NCBI GenBank assembly: GCA_973895155.1
Contig: OZ316892.1
Location: forward strand, 12,586,001 to 12,650,000
Direction of reading: 5' to 3'
DNA length: 64,000 nt
Origin: Marsupella aquatica
Lineage: Eukaryota > Marchantiophyta
Position 1 is the stretch's first letter, and every line of letters starts with the position of its first letter. The translations under genes were made by a program, and so were the position numbers. This document shows, in pieces, positions 34,501 to 46,840 of the stretch. Under the pieces are notes generated by a model. The model ran no database searches. It was given only the letters and a program-made list of their open reading frames with translations, and had not been told where the DNA came from.

Positions 34501-35711
34501 ACATCTGAGGTGAATGGGCTTGTGCTTCAACCTTTCCTCTCTTGGTTTCTCAGAAATTCAATTCTAGCCTGTACATCTGATAATGGAAACCTGAAGTGGA
34601 GAAGCATGTCATGTTTCCTAACTCGTATTCGTTGTGATCAGATTGATCGAAGCAGAGGATTTCCACTGTTGAGGTTCAGGGATCGTGACTCTTATGCCAA
34701 GAATAAGACTAAGGAGTATGATGACATGGCCATGAAATACTTGTCTTATGCCCTTTATCCCATAGTTGCATGTTTTGCAATCTATTCTCTCACCTATGAG
34801 CGACATAAGAGTTGGTATTCGTGGATATTATCGTCGCTCACAAGTTGCGTCTATACTTTTGGTGAGCATTTTCTGCCCTTATCCATTTCCTCGGCTTTGT
34901 CTTGGAATTTTATCGTAGTCCAATTTCTTGGAGGTTTTCTTCTTTGTTGTTATTCATAAACTTGTTGGTCATGTTTGAGTATCGGATGCCAGCTCATGTT
35001 CTCACAAAAATCCAGCTTTGTTCTTAACTGTTATGGGAAATCCTTATCACCAACTGATCTTGAAAATTTATTGCAGGATTCATCATGATGTGTCCTCAAC
35101 TCTTCATAAACTACAAGCTGAAGTCGGTCGCTCACCTACCTTGGCGCCAAATGACTTATAAATTCTTGAATACAATAATTGATGATCTTTTTGCTTTTGT
35201 CATCAAGATGCCATGGCTTCATCGCCTGTCTGTATTTCGGGATGGTATGCTACTTAACCAAATTCTATGTGCAGATGTTGTTGGATCTCGGACAATAATG
35301 TATTCTCCTTCTGTTTATGGTTTTGACCCAATCGAAGGTCCTTTCGCGTTGTGTTCTCAAGGTTGATTACGGCTTTTGCACTTCCTTTCTCTGACCTCCT
35401 GACAACCTGGATGAGCAGATGTCGTATTTCTGGTGTATCTGTACCAACGGTGGGTATACCCGGTCGACAAGAAGCGCGTAAATGAATTTGGGTTTGGGGG
35501 GCCGGATGATGAAGGAATAGTGGCGACACATGCCATAGAGGGAGCTAATTCGTCCGTAGTAGAGAAAACTGAAGGGAGAAGTAGCTTAGCCCTTGAAAGT
35601 ACTTCTGCTTCAGAGCAGAGTGGGAGAACTGGACCTGCTGTGAGGGCAGTCGATGGAAGTGTCTCTTTGACCTCTTCAGAAGATTTAGGAAATGATAAGA
35701 AAAATTTGTAA
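28588..35711 (+). CDS. CLPTM1: CLPTM1-family multi-pass membrane protein
   Basis: Twelve exons join in frame to 635 aa: 28588-28800, 30504-30650, 31331-31448, 31712-31806, 31944-32038, 33208-33245, 33421-33656, 33774-33867, 34197-34387, 34642-34861, 35077-35244 and 35419-35711. The family (human CLPTM1/CLPTM1L and plant homologues) comprises ER/Golgi membrane proteins. Human members are linked to GABA-A receptor trafficking and CLPTM1L to lipid scrambling; the plant role is unclear to me. Visible hallmarks: an N-terminal hydrophobic segment (FGVVRMGIFWYFAMQMF), then YAHVYFARSGYSPDP, WKPNITINLVDDFTRYP, FFNEFWLLRDKYVAINETV, IDQSFQ, LEGNPVLLVVTM, WNKNKSMEGLSARSV, ERHKSWYSWILSSLTSCVY, FINYKLKSVAHLPWRQMTYK and QRWVYPVDKKRVNEFGFGG. 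Several C-terminal membrane helices lie in exons 8-12. The Ser/Glu-rich tail is poorly conserved. The ATG follows a GA-rich leader (28480-28587). Exon 1 ends at a weak GTCAGG donor. Confidence 0.95.
31141..31254 (+). repeat. 57-bp tandem duplication in CLPTM1 intron 2
   Basis: The 57-bp segment beginning cgaatgagggtcttccaacc is present twice in a row (31141 and 31198), virtually identical, about 80 bp before the exon 3 acceptor. The near-identity suggests a recent duplication. Confidence 0.85.
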
Positions 35712-37112
35712 AAATGTTTTTTCAGCTGTAGTTTATTGAGAATTTTGTCATCATTTCCTTGTGTCGCTGTTGATTAGGTGTTCCATTTCTGGTCTCATTT
35801 CAAGGATAGAATTTTTTGGGAGGTTACTCAGCTGCTATGAGTAAGTATCTCAAGTTCCTCGGATGTTCCTTAAGGCATGGGGTGGGATGTCTTCCAAATT
35901 CTCTGGATCCTCTCGATTCGAATGAATGATGGTTGGTGTATCCTGTTCCAAGAGGATGAATTTCCCGTCGTATGATTGAATGCAATCACTTGTTTGTAGA
36001 CAGACAGCGTCACTGGCATGAATCCTATTGGCTTTCAAGAAAAATTTCCTGGACACGTAGTTGCTATTGAATATTGTTGCAAAAGCGATCCATTTCGGGC
36101 TCACGAGGAACATTCATCTGGAGAGATATATTATTATAGGAAACACAAGAGGAACTACAATCGGCAGTATAGCTAACATTTGGTAGCTGTTTTTGAGCTG
36201 GACTGTATTTTTATCCCAGTGACGTTATTTAATCACACAGCAGGTAGCATGGTCCATCCATTGGCATCACAAGGTACAATAGGGCTTTGACTTTTGTGTA
36301 GAAAAGGTTATCACAGCACTAATCATGGTGAAAGGTGTGGGGATTTTAGCTTTTTTGTGAAGAAGATCACCACATCGAATGTCCCTTGTGCTGCCCTATT
36401 TGTGGGAGTTACTCGTACTACCTTAAGCCTACACTTGACTGTAGCCTGGTACAGGTGGTAGCGGTGTGGTTGGGTGGGACATGAATGCCACGAGTAGCCT
36501 GAGAGGCTGAAAAATAATACACCCCTCCGCGAGTGCAAAGGAAGTATCCCGCCCATGCCTTTCCTCGTGGCCCAAGAAATGGGTTCGATAGTCTCCTGCA
36601 AATGTGTATACTCCCACTGAACTGCTCTGATCAGTCTTAACACTGGCCACATTGGACGACATTGGCAATTGCTACCAATCAATGTGGTTCTGTGCTTCCA
36701 GAACTCTAATACACTACTGTGAAATTTCCTGGCTTGGTTGGTGGTATGGGTGGTGCTGTACGCCAAGAACTCTCTCGGACACCAAGTTGCAACACGCAAA
36801 TGCGCTCCTTTGGTGGGGAATGCTCCTACCTTCATGTAGCAATTAGGGGTCTCAAACATAGCCCGCATGAGACTAGCGGCATTCCGGGTCTAGGTTCTGC
36901 AGGGACAGCTGCAAAATGTGTGAGCTCCCTGAGCCTAGCCTACACACTAATGTTGGGGGATTTGTTTGGATGGTGGATTGCCACCCAGTACAGCCTGGCT
37001 GTTGAGGGAGGACTGAAAAAAAATTGATTCAAAATATCTTGAAGTCATCAACAGGTCATGGTACGGACTATTGCCCTATTGTACCTGGCCCTATTCTACG
37101 GAAGAGCAACAT
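35712..37112. other. 3' flank of CLPTM1, nothing recognised
   Basis: Presumed 3' UTR and intergenic sequence. A minus-strand 181-codon frame (36323-36868) has no recognisable domain and no splice-site or homology support, so it is not called. Confidence 0.4.
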
Positions 37113-37255
37113 GGGTGCATATTTGAGACACCCTAATATGGGGTCTCAAAAGTGGGCCATGTGCCCAAGTTATGGATTTATTGGGTGCATATTTGAGACA
37201 CCCTAATTATGGGGTCTCAAAAGTGGTCCATGTGCCCAAGTTATTGATTTATTGT
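37113..37255. repeat. 70-bp tandem pair
   Basis: 'gggtgcatatttgagacacc' followed by 'ctaa.tatggggtctcaaaa' occurs at 37113 and 37183. The phrases resemble the 'atattgagacccc...gagtctcaaa' repeats inside the TIR element at 6.3-7.5 kb, so they may be a distant relic of the same family. Confidence 0.65.
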
Positions 37256-37339
37256 CCGCCCCATAGGAACTCAGGTATGGGACCTACTTTATGATTTAAA
37301 ACGAGGGGGGAGGTAGAATTGACTCGCCCCATATGGTAG

Positions 37340-37705
37340 GGGTTATGGTACTGTAACCGATTGGCTCCCACACTTTTTAATAGAATACCTTGTTTTTGCA
37401 TTGTTAGACTTTATAGACTCCCAAAGAGTCCTTTGGGAGGATTGCTCAAGCTAGTTTGTGCTTTCCTTGCTGTAACCACAGACTGGCTCCCCCACTTTTT
37501 AATTGAATACCTCATTTTTGCATTGTTAGACTTTTGAGACTCCCAAAGAGTCCTTTGGGAGGATTGCTCAAGCTAGTTTGTGCTTTCCTTACTGTAACCA
37601 CAGATCGGCTCCCCCACTTTTTAATTGAATACCTCATTTTTGCATTGTTAGACTTTTGAGACTCCCAAAGAGTCCTTTGGGGGATTGCTCAAGCTAGTTT
37701 GTGCA
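37340..37705. repeat. Tandem array, about 120-bp unit, three copies
   Basis: Each unit contains 'ctgtaaccacagactggctc', 'ccactttttaattgaatacc', 'tttttgcattgttagacttt' and 'gactcccaaagagtcctttg'. The last phrase is an inverted repeat (ccaaagagtcctttgg) able to form a small hairpin. Copies start near 37352, 37470 and 37593 and are highly similar. Confidence 0.8.
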
Positions 37706-37882
37706 TCTGCTGCCAGATAGACCTATTACTCCTGGACAGTCCCATCGAAGTAAATGCTGTCTGATGTGATCATTCTCTTACACCCCAGGTCTGAAGAGAT
37801 ATCTTATTAAAAGTTTGGCGTGAATTCACCTAAAGTAAGAACTTCCATTGTGTGGTTCGTTGCAACTCCCCATCTCAGAGGT

Positions 37883-37981
37883 GGTTTAGGGTGTAAGGTC
37901 AAAACCCTAAACCATAAAGAGATGACCCTTAACCTATACCATCTTTTAAGGGTTAACCCTAAATTCAACCCTAAACCTTTT
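37883..37981. repeat. Interstitial telomere-like motifs
   Basis: Degenerate copies of the plant telomere heptamer occur in both orientations within about 100 bp: ggtttagggtgt, aaaaccctaaacc, aagggttaaccctaaa and caaccctaaacc. They are interspersed rather than a clean tandem run. The motif may be chance-enriched or a relic of a repaired break. Confidence 0.5.
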
Positions 37982-38755
37982 GCTTGTACAGGATTCATAA
38001 ACTTGGATAGGAAAGTAAGTATATGAACCTGAATAACATGGGTTTAGAGGAAAACAACTTTACTTTCACAAACAACGACATTCTGTTTATCTTTTGTCAA
38101 GCATAAACAGGTGAGAACTTAATGCTATCTGAGCTAGAAAGGGTCCTATGTGGGCATAAAAATAGTTGATCTGACCCTAGTGGTTTTCATTCTAGGGTCT
38201 GTCACATTTTTTCTGAACATGATGCTCCAAAAGGACAATTTGGCTCCCCAGCTGAGACTCGGTTGTTGGAAATGAAGTATAAGCTCAAGTAGATACAAAC
38301 CACAGATCAGATAAGTCATTCAAATATTTGGTGGCCTGCACAGGTGGTATCTGAACATGCAAAGAATCTTATCATTTCATCCATGCAAACAAAAGATGAC
38401 ATCCTGCAACGGTCCCCACATCTCAAAGTAGAATGACACCAAGGCAAGGAAAACGAACTCTTAAAGGCGAGTATTACTTTCACGCAAAACATTTGACGCC
38501 AAGACAAGGTACCAAGGTGAGTACTTTCAAGTCGAAGGCATACTATACTGGATATTGACAAAGAGATTGTTCCATACATCTCCAACATGAGGGCCTACAC
38601 CTACTCGTGCTAAGGAAAGCATTTCGGTGGCATGAGATCCTAATCTCAGTGAGCGCTGAGAACAATTCCACATTTACTTCGGGGTCGCCCCAAATGCTGA
38701 AAAGGACCACCCCTCGAAACTACTGTGATGGTCAGACCGTAATTAAAGTGAGAAT
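37982..38755. other. 3' flank of MSH2, nothing recognised
   Basis: Sequence downstream of the MSH2 stop (on its minus strand), presumably including its 3' UTR. No additional gene or repeat found. Confidence 0.4.
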
Positions 38756-41700
38756 CTACAAAAAGCGATTCAACCAAGAACTGTCATTTGCGTCGGCTAC
38801 AAATTGAGTTTTCAATTTTGTAATCTCACTTTGAGCAGTCTCAGAATCCATCTGATCTAGAGGAAGCCTCGTGAAGCATTCCAAAAATTTATGGGCCTTT
38901 TCAGCATGCGAGGCACTGTCATCTGGGCATTTGACTCTTTTTCGCTTTGCACCAACCAATCCCTCCAGCTGTTGAGTGAAAAGACTAAGACCTGATGGGG
39001 AGAAATCCTCCAATTCCGCAGCCTTCTGCCTAGCATGAGTCAACACATTCTTTGGAAACTGTGCGAACTCCGCGACATGTATACCAAAACTCTGATCACA
39101 AGGACCTTTTTCTACCTGCAATATATGCAAGATGAGGTTAGATGGGACTAAAGAACCCGATATTGCACTCAGGGAACCCTTTACCGTAGTTAAGTAGTTG
39201 ATTCTATTTCACTGGGTACACGAACATTTCAGTACGTGCAGATATTTACCTTATACAGCATTGACAGCTTTTGAGATCTTGAATCTATATGAGCAGTGAC
39301 GTGGAAGTTGGAAATGCCAAGAGGAAGTCCTCTCAATGCACCATGTACTTGGGGTCTTTGATGCTCAGCAAGGGCAGTCAACTCATGGAAATGAGTAGCA
39401 AAGAGACACGGAGCCCGAGTAACTTCCACTAGGTGCTCACAAATGGCCCATGCCAATCCTGCCACCATAACACCCATTCGGTTCACTAAAGCGAAGCTCC
39501 ATGGAAAACAAAAATAGCTTACGAATGACTACCAGAATTCAGTACTCAGAAGCAAATAGCTGATGTAAACAAATTGTATGCAAAGAACTATCAAGACCTG
39601 CCCTGTGATCTTGCGCAAACCTGCTGTGTCTTTTGTCAGAGCTCGATTGCAGCTCACAACAGGCTAACTAATATTTGCTCGCTGTACAAGGACTAAACGA
39701 AAATCCTTCTCCTAATCATGGAAGTGGATGGTGGGCACTTTACCAAATCCGTCATACGTGGACGTCCCTCGTCCAAGCTCGTCAATAATGATTAGAGACT
39801 TCTCTGTTGCCGACTTCAAAATAGTGGCAGTCTCCAACATCTCTGCCATGAATGTCGACACACCTTGCAGCTGAACACAGACAACACCAATATAGTTCGG
39901 AAACCATGATTGATACAAGAGGTTGCATGCAAAACATCTATGGAGAAGAGTTCAACCCAGTAAAAGTGTTGGAGTCGAAAGTGTGCCCTGTGAGGTCGTC
40001 CCATGATTCGCGCAAACAATTGCTATTACTAATTCAGAGATGGCACACCTGAGGTCCTAGAATTCCCTCTGTTTTATTCATTAGGACAGCAAGTCCTAGA
40101 CTAGTCTCAGTGCCAAAACAAAAGAAGTCTAATGAGGAAACACAGGCTACCTGAGAATCTCCAGCCCCTACACGGGCAAATATGCAATCTCGAACGCTTA
40201 TCTCTGCATGGTCGCAGGGCACAAAGCATCCTATTTGTGCCATAAGAATATTTACTCCAACCTAAAAACACGACAACAGTTTATCCACCCCAGATAGAAA
40301 ACCAATTGCAGAGGTACGAGCAAACACTGACAAGAATAAATAGAAGAATAGATAATCTGAAGACAGTTGATTGCATTATCCTGCTCATCCAACAAATTTT
40401 ATTCAGATAATGACAGAACTTCCGACAAAGTATCGACAATATAGCTAGTATGGGGATTGAACTACTGACACAATTACATACTGAACACCCTTGCGGTATG
40501 AGCAGGAAAATTTACAACTGAAGATGATCAGAATCCAAAACATTGAGATTTTGCCTCTGATAACTAACAGTTTGAATTCAACCTGTCTTATGTACGTCGA
40601 CTTTCCTCCCATATTTGGCCCAGTTATAATCTGAAACCAGCTCTTGTCCCGAACCTGATAGCAAGCCAGAACAGTTGTCATCCCACGTGCTGGATTAAGT
40701 GAAGGGGAGAAAATTCAGTGACACGTAATTACTCTTGATCACTACAATATCATATCGGCGAGATGTTTTGGGAATTCATATAAGTCATAAACAATGCAAC
40801 CACTTCCTAAAAAGATTCTTGTACTTTGACTACAATGACTAAAACATTCACAAGAACCGATGTTGATATCTATGAAAGAGGCTTTGGTTTTATGCTGAAA
40901 ACGTCTTAAACAGTATCATCACACAATTTCTCCAATCAATGGTCTCTAGAAAGGGTCCCAAACTACCCTACATACCAAGCAGCAATCATTGGCAATAAAG
41001 TTCACATCATCCTGGGCTTCAACACAAGGATGTCTGCTTCCTCGTAAAACGATTTCCCCCTCGTCCTGCAAGCCATGAAGATCTCATTGAAGTTCAAAGA
41101 AAAAGTAACCAACACAAAGACAACACGAAAATGGTAGCAGTACAAAACAAATCATAAAGTTGAAGTCTACCACTGGTGTCCATTACATTCCTTACAGAAT
41201 CAACACGCTGCCCATTTTAAGATGCAGGTTCTGCCGTTCATTCTAGCAAACCATATCCTGTCGAAGGACAATGTAGCTACCACTATAAGATCGGCAACGC
41301 TCCATGACAATAACAGTCTACGAAATTCTTGGTCTTTTTGTGTGAGCATGTTCAGAATAATTCTGTGCGCGCTAATACCGCTGACAAACTATTAAGGCCG
41401 CAACAATCAAAGGAATCATAGTCCAAATTATCGTCTTTAATCATAGAAAGGATTTTGCTGAGTGAACCACGACTAACGACGTCCCCACCTCCACAGCACA
41501 AACCAAGCATCGACAGGAGTCCATACCGAAGGGGTGATGATTGGCCGTACATAAGTACACGGACTGGATACAGCAAGATCTGCAAAACTGAGCAATACAT
41601 CCATCTCTGCCAACAGTATTGCAACCCCCTCAAACACCTGCAAAATCGACAGCAACAAACGTTTGAGTCGGATGATATTTACAGGCCGAGACACAAGCAA

Positions 41701-44700
41701 CCCCAAACATTTACCTGATTACAAAGAAACAATCATGGATGAGATTTACTACCTCCAAAAAGGTTGCTACGACCTCAACCACTTTGCCAACCAGCTCCCG
41801 CTGCATTCTAACATAATCCTCGCTCAGTCGAGAGTACTGCTCACTGCATCGTCTTAACTTGGTATTCGTAAATTTTACCCCATCCTTCCGAGTCTCAAGA
41901 GTTACGTAAGTAGCACCCACTAGCTTCTTTCGCACCTTGGGCTCTTCTTTTTTCGTAATTCTGAAAACATGTCCCCATTGGGTAGTCTTATCAAGCTTTA
42001 ATGCCTTTTCGAGAGGAAGATCCAGATCATTCGCAGCCTGGTGATATATCTTTTGAATTTGGTCTTCAATTTGATCTCTTTCCGAACGTATCTCTTGCAA
42101 GTTACTGTCGTAGCTAGCAGCAATAATGTACTCGCCACGCTGAATTTGATCAAGGTCAACTGCAGCCTCCACAAGACTGTCAAACTTTTGAAGATGTTCT
42201 GGTCCAGTCCACTCCTCGAATATGTCGGTGTATCTTTCTTGTAGTAGGAGAGAAAACTGGCCCCTGTACTGTTTTAACACATCTCTAATTGAAGGTAACT
42301 GTACACTTGCCTGCGTGATGGAAAACATTGCTTCAAAAGTTAAAGACTCGACAACATACCATGAGTTCCAGAGTTCTAGGGACAATTTTCAATCAAAGCT
42401 TAGCGGTTTAGTTCACGTGAAACAAACTGTACCACCCCATTCAGTGGAGACAACAAATGGTTCTTTCCCTCACTAGTGAGCTTATCCAGTAAAGCAACTC
42501 TCCCTATAGTGGCCCCCATTTGCAACTCTGTACGCGTCGGGATGAACAAAGCAAAGATGGGCTTGCCTGATAAAGCTTGACAATGTCTTGCAAAGTAGCT
42601 CGCCTATTCTCAACTTTCCGAGACAAGCGGTCAATATCTGGAATTCGCCTCAAATACTGCCTCAAATCCTGTCTGGTATCTGAACTCTCCACAAACACCT
42701 GTACTACATCCAATCTTTTCCTAATTTCTTGAACATCCAAAAGAGGTTGCTTTAACCAACGATTGAGCAGCCTCTTTCCCATACCTACGGAACAGGTCCG
42801 GTTTATTAACCCAAACAGACTGAAGTTCTGATTCGCATCCGTTTTACTTTCCAGAACATTCAAGGCGCGGAGTGCTGCAGCATCTAATCGCATGTACGTG
42901 TCAAGGCTGTAAGGTTGTAGTGCAAATTTTCCAAGGCTGGCCTCATCTCCTAGAATATCTGTATACGCTAAGAGAGCCGCTAATGCAGGCAATGCTCCTT
43001 CATGCCTTACTAACAGTTCCTTGTAATCATCCGCAGATCCTTTTAACAAGCGGCCAAGATCTTCCTGCAAATCCCTTGACCTAAATTCACTCCTTCTAGC
43101 CTCGGTGAGGAGAACATTGCAACGCGCCAATACATCACGCAATCTACGTCCATCTGGGGACTTTCCAGAATCGTCTGGTAAAATACATTCCCGGCAACCC
43201 AGTGCAATCATAGCTGACTCCAGATTCGTGAACTTATCATCATCAATGAACTCATTGATCCCCAAGGTTCTCCTTGTGATGTCCACGAAAGCGATACCAA
43301 CATAACGCTCACCGCCTTTCGTAGTCAGATGCAGAGCCATGACAACCGGAGTCTCTTGCATCTCGTTATTTGCGAAAAGTATGTCCTCAAAGCTACAAAG
43401 TTTCCCAGGAGTAGCGACCTTTGCTAAGTTCCAGTTCGACCCACTGCCCTCGTACAACTCGACAGAGTGTTCTCTTCTCTCAAGCAACAGATCACGAAGA
43501 ATCGTTTCAAACATGCTTCTGTTGATACTAACACCTGTGAGGAAGTTGGAGCCACTCCCCAGTTGGCGAAGTGCAGTCAAGGACTTGTAGTATGTTTGGG
43601 CGATGAAAGTGGCGTTGATACCATGAACTGTGTAACAATCCTGAACAGGTCAAAAGTGACAAATGGTTCAAAACAAGAGATAGTAAAGCTATTCCGAAAT
43701 GAACAATCGAATTCCTGATGACAGGATCTAACCACATTGGCACATTCACGCTACGATTGGAGACCCGCGGGCAAACAACAGTTCTTAAAGAGTTCGGCAT
43801 GACCTCACAAGTCACGGAAAGAATTCAACGGGGACAGATTCTCAAAGTTGATTTAGCAAATCTTTAGTGTTCGACATGCACGCCTTGACAACAACCTACA
43901 GAAAATTCGACTAGCACAGATATATAGCTGCAACTTGAAGAAAACCATTGAGTTTGTCTCAAAATGTGGAATTCACATTGTCTCGGCCCCAAACCAAAAT
44001 AAACGTGATACGGGGATACAAAACGTGCGGTAAAAACTGTAGACCTTAGAGGTTTTATGGTTCTGAATTCAACGTGACCAATGCACTAAACCAGACGCCA
44101 AAAGAGATCACAAGCATCATACCTTTCGGTCGAAAAAGCGCACCACCTTCGCGTCCTGCAGAATGGGGAATGAATAGTAAGAATTGAATTAGGCCATCAT
44201 GTGGAATGTCAGAGCAGCGGCGTTCTTGCTCGGAAGATTTGAACTCACCAGACATCGAGAAGCTAAAGAAGTCTCCTAGGCAAATTCCTACCAAGGCTCA
44301 AAATAAAGCAAGCCTTTCAAAATATACACATTCCTGGTTAATAAAGGCCCCATCGGTTCACTCCTGTAATAGAAGTTTAATCGTAAGGACGATATACCTC
44401 GACAAGTTGTTTGAAGAAGATGATGAATCCAGAAACCTGCTTGGCATCTGCATGCCATGTCCAGAAAGATGGTTAGCGTTTTCGTATCATTCGCAAATCA
44501 TCGCTTATCATCGACGAACTCCAGCTGCACATCCCTCAAGTTCAAAGTCACCACTTCACGAGATCCGGCCTCTTGTTTTGTTGGTAACTAAACAAGACGT
44601 TTAGATCCTTGGAGATCCTTCACAAGGTCAAATGCTCTGCGCATTGAATCTAATCTAATCGTTTAGGGCAATCGAACGCAAGCAGCTTCTATCTCAATTT

Positions 44701-45528
44701 TCCAAAGGAATTCGCATAAAGTGTCTGTACAACACACGTGTCCAGGGGAATCTGTCCCAGCAAACAAGAGAGCCAGAGCACACTACAATCAAAGTCTAAC
44801 AGCTTCCTCGGACCTCTCTTTGGGCCCTCAATATGCTTTCACCCGTGTAAACACTGTTCTCCCTCCAAAAGAAATTGATAATTCAAACCTCAGAGAATTG
44901 TCCGATGCACTATGCTCTCAGTAAAATTCCAGTCGAAAGTGCTCTTCCATTAACAGCTTACGGCAGCTTTAGGGACTCAACAGAGTTTCTTCTAGATCGA
45001 AGTACAACATCGAGTATACCCGGATTTGGGACAGTTCTCCTGACAGATCAGTTCTACCGGAAATCCAGAATGATCAATCAATTCTGGTAAGCTCACCATT
45101 GAGAGACGCCAGGAAGAGAGAGCTCGTGAAGACTTCGGACTGGAAACTAGACTCAACCCCCGACTGGCACAATTGATGTCCTCAAACTAACAGGCTACTA
45201 ACCTGAACTCATTCTGGCGAAGATCGGATATGAGCATAAGAGGCGTAAGGTTCTAAATAAATTAACTCCGATAACAGATTGTCCCATGCTATGAGAACAA
45301 AGTGGAGACTGAACTCAGGCTGAACAGAAAATCTAGATTTCGTTTCGCAAATCCGATTCATCTAACTTCTCACAGGCCAGGCGCAGCGAGTGGACCCGAA
45401 GCAGGGCACTAATCCCAAAGCATTACAAAGCAAAGACAAGCCTCACCTAGCTTCAACTCCGGCAGCTTCAGATCGTCTTCATGGGGCGGGGAGCCTGCGC
45501 CTCCATCGCTAGCCCCCGCCGGTGCCAT
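38756..45528 (-). CDS. MSH2: DNA mismatch repair protein MSH2 (MutS homologue)
   Basis: Twelve exons on the minus strand join in frame to 958 aa: 45528-45447, 44447-44398, 44155-44123, 43640-42567, 42310-41753, 41637-41527, 41065-40976, 40654-40583, 40261-40151, 39870-39744, 39458-39250 and 39115-38756. Arabidopsis MSH2 is 937 aa. MSH2 pairs with MSH3, MSH6 or plant MSH7 to bind mismatches and is the ATPase partner. Visible features: mismatch-binding region FFDRKDCYTVHG (about 52-63) and connector/lever core ([42 protein letters not shown]). Further features are clamp segment [15 protein letters not shown] and [16 protein letters not shown], Walker [10 protein letters not shown] (678-686), Walker [18 protein letters not shown] (D757, E758), H-loop [12 protein letters not shown], and a helix-rich C-terminus ending SWLNRFL. 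The intron after exon 4 has a GC donor (CAG^GCAAGC); all others are GT-AG. The start ATG precedes KLPELKL, as in other plant MSH2. Confidence 0.97.
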
Positions 45529-45904
45529 GCCTTCGGATAGTCTAAGAATCACTTCCTCGTCTCCGTGTAGTCACCTCGGTAGTCTACGAACTACTACTTC
45601 CTCGTCTCCATGGATTGGTGTGAGCAATCTCCGAATCACGGCTTGATCTCCCTGTTGCGCCGCGATTATTGCATGAAAATTACTTCTCCGTCTCCGCCTT
45701 CGTCTCCTCGCTCGTTGGTCGAATTCTGCGAGGAGAATGTTCGGTGCCGAGGAGAGCATTCAATCGCAACGAGCTACAGTTTCTGAGAGCCGCAGAGCGA
45801 GAGGATCAGAGGAGGACGAGTCTTGAGCAAAGTGCGAATAGCATTCGACAAAAAGGCGGGAAAAGCAGCAGGTTTGCATTCGTTTGTTTGTCATTTCTGC
45901 ACTG
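45529..45904 (-). promoter_or_regulatory. Upstream region of MSH2
   Basis: About 375 bp of single-copy sequence between the MSH2 start codon and the tandem arrays, presumably promoter and 5' leader. It contains 'cttcctcgtctccgtgtagt' and 'cttcctcgtctccatggatt', a short direct repeat of about 45 bp. No core element was assigned. Confidence 0.4.
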
Positions 45905-46245
45905 TGACAAGAAACGGCTGATCGACGGCTGATCGACGGCTGATCGAGCACAGTGTGACACGAAACGGGCGATCGACGGCTGATCGAGCACGAGCGGCTG
46001 AGATTGGTTTTAGAGTTACTGTAGGCGGTACACAATTAGTTACCATAGTTGTGAAACGGGTGATCAACGGCTGATCGAGCACGGAGGGCTGAGATTGGTT
46101 TCAGAGTTACCTATGGTACACGGTTGTTTACCATAGTTATGAAACGGGTGATCAACGGCTGATCGAGAAAGAGCGGTTGAGATTGGTTCCAGAGTGACTG
46201 TAGGTGGGTACACGCTTGTTGACCATAGTAGTGAAACGGGTGATC
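45905..46245. repeat. Tandem array, about 90-bp unit, four copies
   Basis: Units start at gaaacggg (45962, 46053, 46141 and 46233) and contain 'tgatcaacggctgatcgagc', 'ggctgagattggtttcagag' and 'ttaccatagtt'. The first unit is preceded by a short run of 'gatcgacggct' triplicates. The array lies about 0.4 kb upstream of the MSH2 ATG. Confidence 0.8.
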
Positions 46246-46840
46246 AAGCATAGCAAGAGTTACTGTAGGTAGTACATTGCTTGTTTACTATTATAGTTTA
46301 CTGTGTTGCTCGCAGGAATTTAAGTAGCACCAAAAATAGTCTTAGGAAAGGGCACTTTACCATTTTTCCGTGGCAAGAGTTAATGTAGGTGGTACACTGT
46401 TTGTTTACCATAGTTGGTGTTACCAACAGAAATTTGAATAGCACAAAAAATATCTTATGAAAGGGCACTTTACCATTCTCCCATAGCAAGAGTTAGTGTA
46501 GGCGGTACACTACACGTTTACCATAGTTGGTTTTCCCAACAGTATTTTGTAGCTTGCAAAATTTTGACTACTATAAAAAAAATATTGTGAAAGGACACTT
46601 TACCATTATCCCATAGCAAGAGTTAGTGTAAGCTGGACACTGTTTGATTACCATAGTGGGTGCTACCAACACTAAATGTGTAGCTTGCAGAAATTTGAAT
46701 ATCACAAAAATAGTCTTGGGAAGGGGCACATTGTCATTTTCTCATAGCAAGAGTTACTATAGGGGGCTATAGGGGGTACAGTGCTTGTTTAGAATAGTTG
46801 GTGTTACCATCAGTAATTGCGTAGCTTGCAAATGGCTTAG
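46246..46840. repeat. Tandem array, about 113-130-bp unit, five copies
   Basis: The gcaagagtta core recurs at about 46253, 46373, 46486, 46616 and 46746, with 'ggtacactgcttgtttacca', 'tagttggtgttaccaac' and 'aaagggcactttaccatt'. It shares 'agagttactgtaggcggtac' and 'ttaccatagtt' with the preceding 90-bp array, so the two arrays are related and one probably evolved from the other. Confidence 0.8.

Noticed and set aside
36323-36868. 181-codon minus-strand frame between CLPTM1 and MSH2
   Set aside because: Composition is unlike the real genes here (rich in His, Cys, Arg and Trp), with no domain recognised and no neighbouring exons.
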